Shown here piece by piece: positions 56,896 to 64,000 of a DNA stretch of 64,000 bases. The first letter of the stretch is position 1; each line of letters begins with the position of its first letter. The notes under the pieces are model-generated. The model had not been told where the DNA came from, ran no database searches, and worked only from the letters and a program-made list of their open reading frames with translations. Both the position numbers and the translations under genes were made by a program. Location of the stretch: NCBI RefSeq assembly GCF_023953935.1, contig NZ_JAMLIW010000001.1, positions 186,001-250,000 of the forward strand. The letters are read 5' to 3'. This DNA is from Thermomonas sp. Its GTDB lineage: Bacteria > Pseudomonadota > Gammaproteobacteria > Xanthomonadales > Xanthomonadaceae.

Positions 56896-57653
56896 CGGCG
56901 GGTCTCGCGGTCGAGGATGCGGTGCTCGGCTTCTTCTTCCGCCGTCGCCAGGTGACTGTCTTCGCGAATCACCCGCGCCACGCCCACGCGCGGCGTCACG
57001 CTGGTGACCGGCGCATAGACCACGCGCTTGCGTTCGGCGTCGTAGTGCACCTCGACGTTGCCGATCAGCGGGAAGTCCTTGCGGAACGGATGCCCGACGA
57101 AACCGTAGTCGGTGAGGATGCGGCGCAGGTCGGGATGGCCGTCGAAGATCACCCCGTACAGGTCGAACGCCTCGCGCTCGTACCAGTCGGCGCCGCGCCA
57201 GACGCCGGTCACCGAGGGCACCACCGGCAGGCCGTCGTCGGGTGCGTAGCAGCGCACTGCGATCCGACGATTGTCGCGGATCGACAGCAGGTGCAGGACC
57301 ACGGCGAAACGACGCGTTTCACGGCGGTCGGGGGCGATGCCCGCCGAAGTCGACACCTGATGGCTGGGTTCCTCGCCCCAGTTGAAGCGCCCGGGCCCGT
57401 AGCCTTCGGCGCCGCGGCCAAAGCCGTGCCAGTTGGCTTCAACGCTGTCCCACTCGGCGTTGCCGTAGCCGAGGTAGTCCACCCCGCACAGGTCGATGAA
57501 AGTATCGAAACCGAAGTTGTCGCGCAGGTCGGTCGCCGCCGACAGCCAGGTCTCTGGCGTCAGCTCCAGCGTGATCTCGCCGCGCGGCTGCGCGAGCTTG
57601 ACCGCTTCCGCACCAAAGCGCGCGACCAGCGCCTCGACCAGCGCCGTGCTCAT
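56892..57653 (-). CDS. nuoC: NADH-quinone oxidoreductase subunit C
   Basis: A 253-residue hydrophilic subunit of the connecting arm. Signature [29 protein letters not shown], read here as [20 protein letters not shown], then [12 protein letters not shown]. The ATG at 57653 overlaps nuoB's stop by four bases (ATGA). Residues 60-110 contain an extension relative to E. coli's fused CD form. Confidence 0.96.
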   Translation of the reverse strand: MSTALVEALVARFGAEAVKLAQPRGEITLELTPETWLSAATDLRDNFGFDTFIDLCGVDYLGYGNAEWDSVEANWHGFGRGAEGYGPGRFNWGEEPSHQVSTSAGIAPDRRETRRFAVVLHLLSIRDNRRIAVRCYAPDDGLPVVPSVTGVWRGADWYEREAFDLYGVIFDGHPDLRRILTDYGFVGHPFRKDFPLIGNVEVHYDAERKRVVYAPVTSVTPRVGVARVIREDSHLATAEEEAEHRILDRETRR

Positions 57654-58243
57654 GCGCGTGCGCCCTCGGGCTTGTCCGCCTTCGAGAACGGATTCTGCTC
57701 CAGCCGGCGGATTTTCTTCTGCAGTTGCAGGATGCCGTACACCAGCGCCTCGGCGGTGGGCGGGCAGCCCGGCACGTACACATCGACCGGCACCACGCGG
57801 TCGCAGCCGCGCACGACGGAGTACGAATAATGGTAGTAGCCGCCGCCGTTGGCGCAGCTGCCCATCGAGATTACCCACTTCGGATCGGGCATCTGGTCGT
57901 AGACCTTGCGCAACGCCGGGGCCATCTTGTTGACCAGGGTGCCGGCCACGATCATCACGTCGGACTGGCGCGGCGACGGGCGGAACACCACGCCGTAGCG
58001 GTCGAGGTCCAGACGCGCGGCGCCGGCGTGCATCATCTCCACCGCGCAGCAGGCCAGGCCAAAGGTCATCGGCCACATTGAGCCGGTGCGCGCCCAGTTC
58101 CACAGCGCGTCCAGCGAGGTCGTGAAATAGCCGTTCTGGCGCAGGTGCTCGGCACCGCCATCGGCCCGCAGGATGTCATCCAGCCGCCCTTCCGGCAGCG
58201 GATTGTTGGCGGCATCCAGAACGCCTTGAACGAGGTTGCTCAT
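57650..58243 (-). CDS. nuoB: NADH-quinone oxidoreductase subunit B
   Basis: A 197-residue subunit holding cluster N2. Cys in [23 protein letters not shown] and [16 protein letters not shown]. The ATG at 58243 overlaps the nuoA stop; a start nine codons upstream is possible but would lie inside nuoA. Confidence 0.97.
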   Translation of the reverse strand: MSNLVQGVLDAANNPLPEGRLDDILRADGGAEHLRQNGYFTTSLDALWNWARTGSMWPMTFGLACCAVEMMHAGAARLDLDRYGVVFRPSPRQSDVMIVAGTLVNKMAPALRKVYDQMPDPKWVISMGSCANGGGYYHYSYSVVRGCDRVVPVDVYVPGCPPTAEALVYGILQLQKKIRRLEQNPFSKADKPEGARA

Positions 58244-58596
58244 TCCCACTCCAGCGCGCCGCGCTTCCACACGTACGCGAAACCGATCACCAGCAGCGCG
58301 AGGAAGGTGCCCATTTCGATCAGGCCGAACATTCCCAGCTCACGGAACACCACCGCCCAAGGAAACACGAACGCGATTTCCAGATCAAAGACGATGAACA
58401 GGATCGCGATCAGGTAGTAGCGCACGTCGAACGGCATACGCGCGTTCTCGAACGCATCGAAGCCGCATTCGTATGGAGACAGCTTCTCCGCCGATGGCCG
58501 CTTCGGGCCCAGCACATTGCCGACGATGATCAGCACGATGCCGATGCCGGCGGCGACGATCAGGAACAGCAGGGGGGGCAGATACTCGGCCAGCAC
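58240..58596 (-). CDS. nuoA: NADH-quinone oxidoreductase subunit A
   Basis: A 118-residue membrane subunit with three helices: [20 protein letters not shown], the conserved loop [20 protein letters not shown] and the last helix region [16 protein letters not shown]. The GTG at 58594-58596 is chosen as start because GAGG lies just upstream and it gives the usual length; a longer in-frame reading to 58656 lacks support. First gene of the operon. Confidence 0.95.
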   Translation of the reverse strand: MLAEYLPPLLFLIVAAGIGIVLIIVGNVLGPKRPSAEKLSPYECGFDAFENARMPFDVRYYLIAILFIVFDLEIAFVFPWAVVFRELGMFGLIEMGTFLALLVIGFAYVWKRGALEWE

Positions 58597-58623
58597 GCTC
58601 GCCTCATGCGTTGTGGAGGATCC

Positions 58624-58642
58624 CGACGACACGAAGTCGTCG
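58624..58642. other. Small hairpin in the nuoA leader
   Basis: CGACGAC, loop ACGAA, GTCGTCG: a seven-base-pair stem about 28 bases upstream of the nuoA start. No poly-T follows on either strand, so it is not a clear terminator; it could affect nuo mRNA. Only the hairpin is seen. Confidence 0.35.
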
Positions 58643-58796
58643 ACCGACAGCCGCACATTCTACCCGCCGCGATGCGGCCGCGGCCAGACCCGGGTCGCGT
58701 TTTCACGCAGCGCCAGCGATTCGCGCGCACTTCCCGTGGCTATAGTCGAGAACGGTTCGCATCCAGCACGACTGCGCGCGGGCGGTGAACGTCGCG

Positions 58797-59417
58797 CTAC
58801 CCGCCAATCACGTCCACGCCCGCCGGCGGCGTGAAGACGAAGGTGCCGGCGGCGAAGGCCGGATTGCGCTTCCAGCCGCTGAAGCGGATTTCGGTGCGCT
58901 GGCCGAGCGCATCCTCGTACTCCATGCGCAGCAATTGATTGCGCAAAAACCCCAGGCGCGCGCTGCGAAAACCGGCCTCGGCACTGCGTGGCTGGATCGA
59001 CAGCCAGCTCAGGCCATCGGCATCGCCGGCTTCCTTGACGATGAAATCGCGATCCAGGCGAGCCGGATCGAGCAAAACAGCGAGCGGACTGCTGGCCTCC
59101 TCGGCGCCCTGCGGGCGGCGGCTGGCCTGCTTCAGATCCGGGTCATAGACCCACACCGTCTTGCCGTCGGCCAACACCAATTGCGCGTAGGGCTGCCGAT
59201 ATTCCCAGCGGAACAAATGCGGTGCCGACAGCGCCACGCGGCCGGAGCTGGACTCCTTGCGCCGCCCCTGCGGATCGAACACGTCCTGGTTGAACTGGCC
59301 GTCCAATCCGCGCAGGCCGGCGGCAAATGCCGCAAGATCCTCGCGTGCGCCGGCATTGGCAACCGAGGCGACCGCCACCAGCAGTGCAGCCAGTGCGGCG
59401 GAAACGATGAACTTCAT
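58797..59417 (-). CDS. lolA: Outer-membrane lipoprotein carrier protein LolA
   Basis: A 206-residue periplasmic chaperone carrying lipoproteins from the LolCDE transporter to the outer membrane. Signal peptide to about residue 22 (SVANA). LolA pattern: GLDGQFNQDVFDPQGR, SGRVALSAPHLFRWEYRQPY, LVLADGKTVWVYDPDL, and the closing GTFVFTPPAGVDVIGG. It lies downstream of ftsK on the same strand, but separated by 540 bases of elements. Confidence 0.94.
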   Translation of the reverse strand: MKFIVSAALAALLVAVASVANAGAREDLAAFAAGLRGLDGQFNQDVFDPQGRRKESSSGRVALSAPHLFRWEYRQPYAQLVLADGKTVWVYDPDLKQASRRPQGAEEASSPLAVLLDPARLDRDFIVKEAGDADGLSWLSIQPRSAEAGFRSARLGFLRNQLLRMEYEDALGQRTEIRFSGWKRNPAFAAGTFVFTPPAGVDVIGG

Positions 59418-59512
59418 GCGGCATCTCCTGCAACGTTGTCAGCAGTGTGTCGAAACCATCCTGAACGGCAGTGCCATCAAGCCCGCGCAAGCATGTCTGC
59501 GCTTCCCGGAAG

Positions 59513-59615
59513 TTCGCCGGGTTCCGCAAGCCCTTTGGGCAAATGTCCCCCGGCATCCGCCTGCGCGGATGCCTCCTCCTTTACTTTGCCCAAAAGGCCT
59601 GCGGAATCCGGCGAA
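59513..59615 (-). repeat. Beta-family nested hairpin element, copy C
   Basis: Outer arms 59513-59543 and 59585-59615 pair over 31 positions with three differences. On the plus strand the inner blocks are ATGTCCCCCG, an inner hairpin GGCATCCGC/GCGGATGCC, and CTCCTCCTTTAC. These match copy A (reverse complement) and copy B. It is in the 59418-59957 gap between lolA and ftsK. Confidence 0.8.
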
Positions 59616-59657
59616 CCGGCGTGCGATTGTGAGGCCACGCGCTGCGAGTAGCCACAG

Positions 59658-59765
59658 GTCGCGGGTTGCCCGCTGGGGTTCGAGCAGGCCATGGATGGCC
59701 TGCGCCCGCGAATCGAAGCTGGACGCGGAGTGTTGAGCGGCGAGCCCCAGCGGGCGACCCGCGAC
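59658..59765 (+). repeat. Gamma-family three-way-junction element, copy 2
   Basis: Outer arms 59658-59678 and 59745-59765 pair over 21 positions with one G·U difference. Inside, the hairpin GCAGGCC/GGCCTGC (59684-59703) and the domain CCGCGAATCGAAGCTGGACG through GAGTGTTGAGCGG share their core with the copy at 29811-29922. The bases after 59765 show only the REP-like stretch below; nothing else in this gap could be assigned. Confidence 0.75.
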
Positions 59766-59870
59766 GCTTCATACCCTGCGCTCTGCGCCCGTTGCAAGAA
59801 AACCTGTGGCCACAGCTTCAGCCAGTGTCATGCGCGACAACCGGAGATACGCTTGCGTCAGCGCCGGTCG

Positions 59871-59904
59871 CCTGTGGGAGCGCGCCCCGTGCGCGTCAGC
59901 CGCG
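59871..59904 (+). repeat. Possible REP-like sequence
   Basis: CCTGTGGGAGCGCGCCCCGT followed by GCGCGTCAGCCGCG resembles the GTGGGAGCG...CGCG palindromic repeats scattered in Pseudomonas and Xanthomonadaceae. Single copy in this window, so weakly supported. Confidence 0.35.
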
Positions 59905-59957
59905 CAATCAAACCCCGGTCACGGGCAGGGCCCGTCCCGCGAAATAACGCTGCACCC

Positions 59958-62324
59958 TCAGCGCGGTGGCGGCGGCGCCAGCACGGCGCGATCGCCGTTG
60001 TGCTCGGGTGCACTCACCACGCCGGCCGCTTCCATCGCCTCGACCAGACGCGCGGCGCGGTTGTAGCCGATCTTCAGCCGCCGCTGGACGCCGGAAATCG
60101 AAGCACGCCGGGTTTCCGTCACGATCTGGACGGCCTGATCGTAGAGCGGGTCGGCTTCCGGATCGGTGCCGACCGGCGCTTCCGGCAAGCCACCGGCGCC
60201 AACGCTGCTGCCATCGTACATGGTCTGCGTTTCTTCCAGCACGCCCTCGATGTAATCCGGGCCGCCGCCGTCCTGCTTGAGGTGCTCGACCACGCGATGC
60301 ACTTCTTCATCCGAGACGAAGGCACCGTGGATGCGCTCGGGCATGGCGGTGCCTGGCGGCAGGTAGAGCATGTCGCCGTTGCCGAGCAGGGTTTCCGCCC
60401 CACTCTGGTCGAGGATGGTGCGCGAGTCGATCTTGCTCGATACCTGGAACGCGATCCTGGTCGGGATATTGGCCTTGATCAGGCCGGTGATGACATCCAC
60501 CGACGGCCGCTGGGTCGCGAGAATCAGGTGGATGCCGGAGGCACGCGCTTTCTGCGCGAGGCGGGCAATGAGATCTTCGACCTTCTTGCCGACGATCATC
60601 ATCATGTCGGCGAATTCGTCGATGAACACGACGATGAACGGCAGCGGTTCCAGTGTCGGCGGCGCGCCGTCCGCGTCGGGTGCGGCCTTGAACAGCGGAT
60701 CGAGCAGCGGCTGGCCGGCGTCGATGGCGTCCTTCACCTTCTTGTTGAAACCGGCCAGATTGCGCACGCCGACCGCACTCATCAGCTTGTAGCGGCGCTC
60801 CATCTCGGCCACGCACCAGCGCAGGCCGTTGGCGGCCTCCTTCATGTCCGTCACGACCGGCGCCAGCAGGTGCGGGATGCCCTGGTAGACCGACAGCTCC
60901 AGCATCTTCGGGTCGATCATCAACATCCGCACGTCGTGCGCGGAAGCCTTGTAGAGCAGCGACAGCACCATCGCGTTCACCGCCACCGACTTGCCGGAAC
61001 CGGTGGTGCCGGCCACCAGCAGGTGCGGCATCCGCCCGAGGTCGGCGACGATGGGTTTGCCGGCGATGTCCTTGCCCAGCGCCAGGGTCAGCGCGCTGCC
61101 GGATTTGTCATATTCCTTCGAACGCAGCAGCTCGCTCAGGTAGATCATTTCCCGGCGCACGTTCGGGATTTCCAGGCCGATCACCGACTTGCCCGGAATC
61201 ACGTCGACCACGCGCACCGATTTCACCGACAGGCCGCGGGCAATGTCCTTGTCGAGCGAGGAAATCTGGCTGACCTTCACGCCCGGTGCCGGCTGCACTT
61301 CAAAACGGGTGATGACCGGGCCAGGATTGGCGCCCACCACCTCGGCGTCGATGCGGAAATCCTTGAGCTTGAACTCGATCTGCCGCGACAGGGTTTCCAG
61401 CGTGTCCTCGTCGTAGCTCAACGGCTGCGGCTTGGGCTCATCGAGCAGGGCCAGCGGCGGCACCCCGGTGGCATCGCCTCCGTGGAACAGCGGGATCTGC
61501 TGCTCACGCTTGGCGCGTTCGCTCTTTTCGACCACCGGCGCAATCGGTGGCTCGATCTTGACCTTGTCACGCTTGGCGCGCAGCTGGCTGTCGGTGCGCC
61601 GCGCCTCCTCGCGCTGCTCGCGCAGCGCCCGCGCCTCGCCCCATTCGCTGGCGGATTTGGCCCCCTGCCGCGCACCGCGGTTGAGCAGGCCCGGCAGTGC
61701 CAATGCCCAGGCGCCGATCCGATCCATCACCGCCAGCCACGACAATCCGGTGGCCAGGGTGACGGAAATCAGGAACAGCGTGACGAGGAACAAGTTCGCA
61801 CCGACCGGCCCGAAGCCGTGCAGCAGCGAACGCCCGGCCAGGGTGCCGAGGATCCCGCCGGCGCCGGCGGAAAAATCATTTGCCGGCACCCCGCGCAGGA
61901 ACAGCAGCCCGCAGCTGGCCACCAGAAAGCCGACGATGCCGACCAGGCGCAGCGCCGGGCCGAGGTCGGCCTTGCCGTCACCATCGCTGTCCAGGCCGAA
62001 CAGCGCGATCCAGGCGATCGCCCCCAGCACGAAGGGCAGCAGGAAGGCGACATAGCCGGTCAGGAACAGCAGGAAGCTGGCGGTCCAGGCCCCGGCGATC
62101 CCGCCGAGGTTGTGGACCGGCGCCAGCAGGCTGCCGCCGTGGTCCCAACCCGGATCCGACGGCGCATAGGAAAACAGGCAGGCCAGCAGGTACAACAGCA
62201 GCGGCGCAACCGCGATCAACACGATGTCGCGCCACAGCTTCGGCATGGATTGCGGACGGTCGCCGCTGCCACGCGGCGCCGTTTTCCGGTTGGACTTGCG
62301 AACGTCAGTCGCCGCTTTCCCCAC
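59958..62324 (-). CDS. ftsK: DNA translocase FtsK
   Basis: A 788-residue chromosome-segregation motor at the septum. N-terminal membrane domain with about four to five helices (residues 31-205), a short linker with charged coiled-coil-like stretch (about 225-275), the RecA-like motor with Walker A GTTGSGKS at 439-446 and Walker [14 protein letters not shown], and the C-terminal gamma winged helix ([20 protein letters not shown]) that reads polar motifs. Start is GTG at 62322-62324; an ATG at 62246 would lose the basic N-terminus. Linker is short compared with E. coli. Confidence 0.95.
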   Translation of the reverse strand: MGKAATDVRKSNRKTAPRGSGDRPQSMPKLWRDIVLIAVAPLLLYLLACLFSYAPSDPGWDHGGSLLAPVHNLGGIAGAWTASFLLFLTGYVAFLLPFVLGAIAWIALFGLDSDGDGKADLGPALRLVGIVGFLVASCGLLFLRGVPANDFSAGAGGILGTLAGRSLLHGFGPVGANLFLVTLFLISVTLATGLSWLAVMDRIGAWALALPGLLNRGARQGAKSASEWGEARALREQREEARRTDSQLRAKRDKVKIEPPIAPVVEKSERAKREQQIPLFHGGDATGVPPLALLDEPKPQPLSYDEDTLETLSRQIEFKLKDFRIDAEVVGANPGPVITRFEVQPAPGVKVSQISSLDKDIARGLSVKSVRVVDVIPGKSVIGLEIPNVRREMIYLSELLRSKEYDKSGSALTLALGKDIAGKPIVADLGRMPHLLVAGTTGSGKSVAVNAMVLSLLYKASAHDVRMLMIDPKMLELSVYQGIPHLLAPVVTDMKEAANGLRWCVAEMERRYKLMSAVGVRNLAGFNKKVKDAIDAGQPLLDPLFKAAPDADGAPPTLEPLPFIVVFIDEFADMMMIVGKKVEDLIARLAQKARASGIHLILATQRPSVDVITGLIKANIPTRIAFQVSSKIDSRTILDQSGAETLLGNGDMLYLPPGTAMPERIHGAFVSDEEVHRVVEHLKQDGGGPDYIEGVLEETQTMYDGSSVGAGGLPEAPVGTDPEADPLYDQAVQIVTETRRASISGVQRRLKIGYNRAARLVEAMEAAGVVSAPEHNGDRAVLAPPPPR

Positions 62325-62369
62325 CTGCGATCAAACCTCAGGAATCTTTCGCACCTGCTTGATAGTACG

Positions 62370-63440
62370 TCAAAGATTCATGCCGTGCAGCGCGGGATGC
62401 ACGATGGCACCGTTCTCGACGTTGATGCCCTTGACCAAGGCGGCATCCTTGCGCCAACCGTCGCCGGCCGCGAGCCGGTTGACCCAGGGCAGGATCGCCG
62501 CGCAGATCGCCTGCGACGAGGTCTGCGGCACCGCACCGGGCATGTTCGTCACGCAAAAGTGCGTGACGCCCTCTTCCACGTAGGTCGGTTCCTTCCAGTT
62601 GGTCGGGCGCGAAGTCTCGAAGCAGCCGCCCTGGTCGATGGCGATGTCCACCAGCACGCTGCCCGGCTCCATGCCCTTGAGCATTTCGCGATCCATGACG
62701 TGCGGCGCGCGCGCGCCGGTCACCAGTACCGCGCCGACCACGAGATCGGCCGAAGCCACCTCCTTGGCCACGACGTCGTGGTAGGGATACAGCGCCGTCA
62801 CGTTGTTGCCGAGGCGGCGCATTTCGTCCATGCGGTCGTGGCGCATCTCGAACACCGTCACATTGGCGCCCGCGGCGGCCGCCAGCGTCGCCGCCGCGCC
62901 GCCGGCCTTGCCGGCACCGAACACCACCACCCTGCCGCGCTCGGTTGCCGACAGCCCGCCGAGCATCTTGCCCTTGCCGCCCATCGGCTGGTGCAGCAGG
63001 TGGGTGCCGACCTGGGTTGCCAGGGTGCCGGCAATCACCGACATCGGCGCCAGCAGCGGCAATTCTCCGTTGGCCAGCTCGACCGTTTCAAAGGCGATGC
63101 CGGTCAGGCCGATGTCGAGCAGGCGCTTGGTCAACGCCGGTTCGGCGGCCAGGTGCAGATAGCAGAACAACAGGTGATCCTTGCGCAGGTGCTGCAAATC
63201 GCCGGCAATGGGCTCCTTGACCTTGACGATCATCTGGCCCTTCTCATACAGCGCCGCCGCGTCCGCGGCGATCTTCACGCCGAGCCGGGTGTATTGTTCG
63301 TCAGCGAAACCGGATTTGAGCCCCGCCCCCTGTTCCAGCCACACTTCGTGGCCGCGCTTGACCAGATCGCCGGCCGCGGCCGGCACGAGCGCAACGCGCC
63401 CTTCGAGGGTCTTGGTTTCTTTCGGTACGCCGATACGCAT
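62370..63440 (-). CDS. ald: Alanine dehydrogenase
   Basis: A 356-residue NAD enzyme interconverting alanine and pyruvate plus ammonia. N-terminal signature MRIGVPKETKTLEGRVALVP, substrate site EPIAGDLQHLRKDHLLFCYLHLA, and Rossmann-type VVVFGAGKAGGAAATLA; later LVDIAIDQGGCFETSRPT. The ATG at 63440 has an AGGAG site seven bases away. It ends 45 bases before ftsK's start, on the same strand. Confidence 0.95.
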   Translation of the reverse strand: MRIGVPKETKTLEGRVALVPAAAGDLVKRGHEVWLEQGAGLKSGFADEQYTRLGVKIAADAAALYEKGQMIVKVKEPIAGDLQHLRKDHLLFCYLHLAAEPALTKRLLDIGLTGIAFETVELANGELPLLAPMSVIAGTLATQVGTHLLHQPMGGKGKMLGGLSATERGRVVVFGAGKAGGAAATLAAAAGANVTVFEMRHDRMDEMRRLGNNVTALYPYHDVVAKEVASADLVVGAVLVTGARAPHVMDREMLKGMEPGSVLVDIAIDQGGCFETSRPTNWKEPTYVEEGVTHFCVTNMPGAVPQTSSQAICAAILPWVNRLAAGDGWRKDAALVKGINVENGAIVHPALHGMNL

Positions 63441-63533
63441 GTCGTGCTCCTGTCGATGACTGGTGCGATGTGAAGAGTGAAGCCGTTCCAGCCGCGGCCG
63501 GCAGCGTTGTGTCCGGCGTGGCTTGTCAGGTGA

Positions 63534-64000
<467 letters not shown>

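Noticed and set aside
55585..57653. Fused nuoCD as in E. coli
   Set aside because: nuoC and nuoD are separate frames with a clear stop/start overlap.
59691..63473. Open frame of over 1200 codons on the plus strand
   Set aside because: Antisense to ftsK and ald, with composition of a mirror frame; the minus-strand genes are certain.

Overview
The window is a high-GC, densely coded bacterial chromosome segment. Gene content and protein style point to the Xanthomonadaceae/Lysobacteraceae (Lysobacter, Luteimonas, Thermomonas or Xanthomonas relatives). Supporting features are the full 14-gene nuoA-N operon, the folC–SPOR–purF block, a Xanthomonas-type NPP phosphodiesterase, an S46 dipeptidyl-peptidase, the LemA/DUF2207 cluster and paired DUF2339/DUF3999 membrane proteins. 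The genus is an inference. No rRNA, tRNA, prophage, insertion sequence or CRISPR array was seen.

Layout. 1–1390: end of an enoyl-CoA hydratase gene, a small Cys-motif protein and endonuclease III. 1376–5526: DUF3999/DUF2339 envelope pair. 5674–9049: EF-hand protein, RNase T, a small membrane protein, RlmB and a DUF6159-like protein. 9212–11798: GspA/ExeA ATPase, GspB and an S4-domain protein. 11925–16434: LemA and two DUF2207 proteins, the second broken by a frameshift next to an A6 run. 16461–20482: ClpP-fold lipoprotein, small membrane proteins, a DsbA/FrnE oxidoreductase and a ParDE-like toxin–antitoxin pair. 20588–26831: histidine utilisation genes hutU, hutG and hutI (no hutH), interleaved with an NPP phosphodiesterase and Ogt. 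26907–30585: ribosomal protein Thx, then a zinc cluster (MerC-like protein, ZnuD-like TonB receptor, Zur) with a Zur box. 30604–38977: gltX, lpxH, a ferritin-like protein, purF, a SPOR protein, folC, a histidine phosphatase and a DUF3224 protein. 39043–43510: S46 peptidase, tdh and a TorF-type porin. 43664–58596: the complete respiratory complex I operon on the minus strand, nearly all of it with start/stop overlaps. 58797–64000: lolA, ftsK, ald and the start of trxB.

The most interesting material lies in the gaps. Every gene-free gap longer than 250 bases (6812–7092, 25304–25613, 29726–30096, 42432–42808, 59418–59957), and two shorter ones, holds dispersed elements that I sort into four families (here called alpha, beta, gamma and delta). 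Within a family a short core is conserved while the surrounding long stems change sequence but keep base pairing. In alpha and gamma most stem differences are G·U wobbles on the strand carrying the core. That pattern suggests structured RNAs or selected DNA hairpins rather than simple copies of a mobile repeat. I do not recognise any of the four as a named family.
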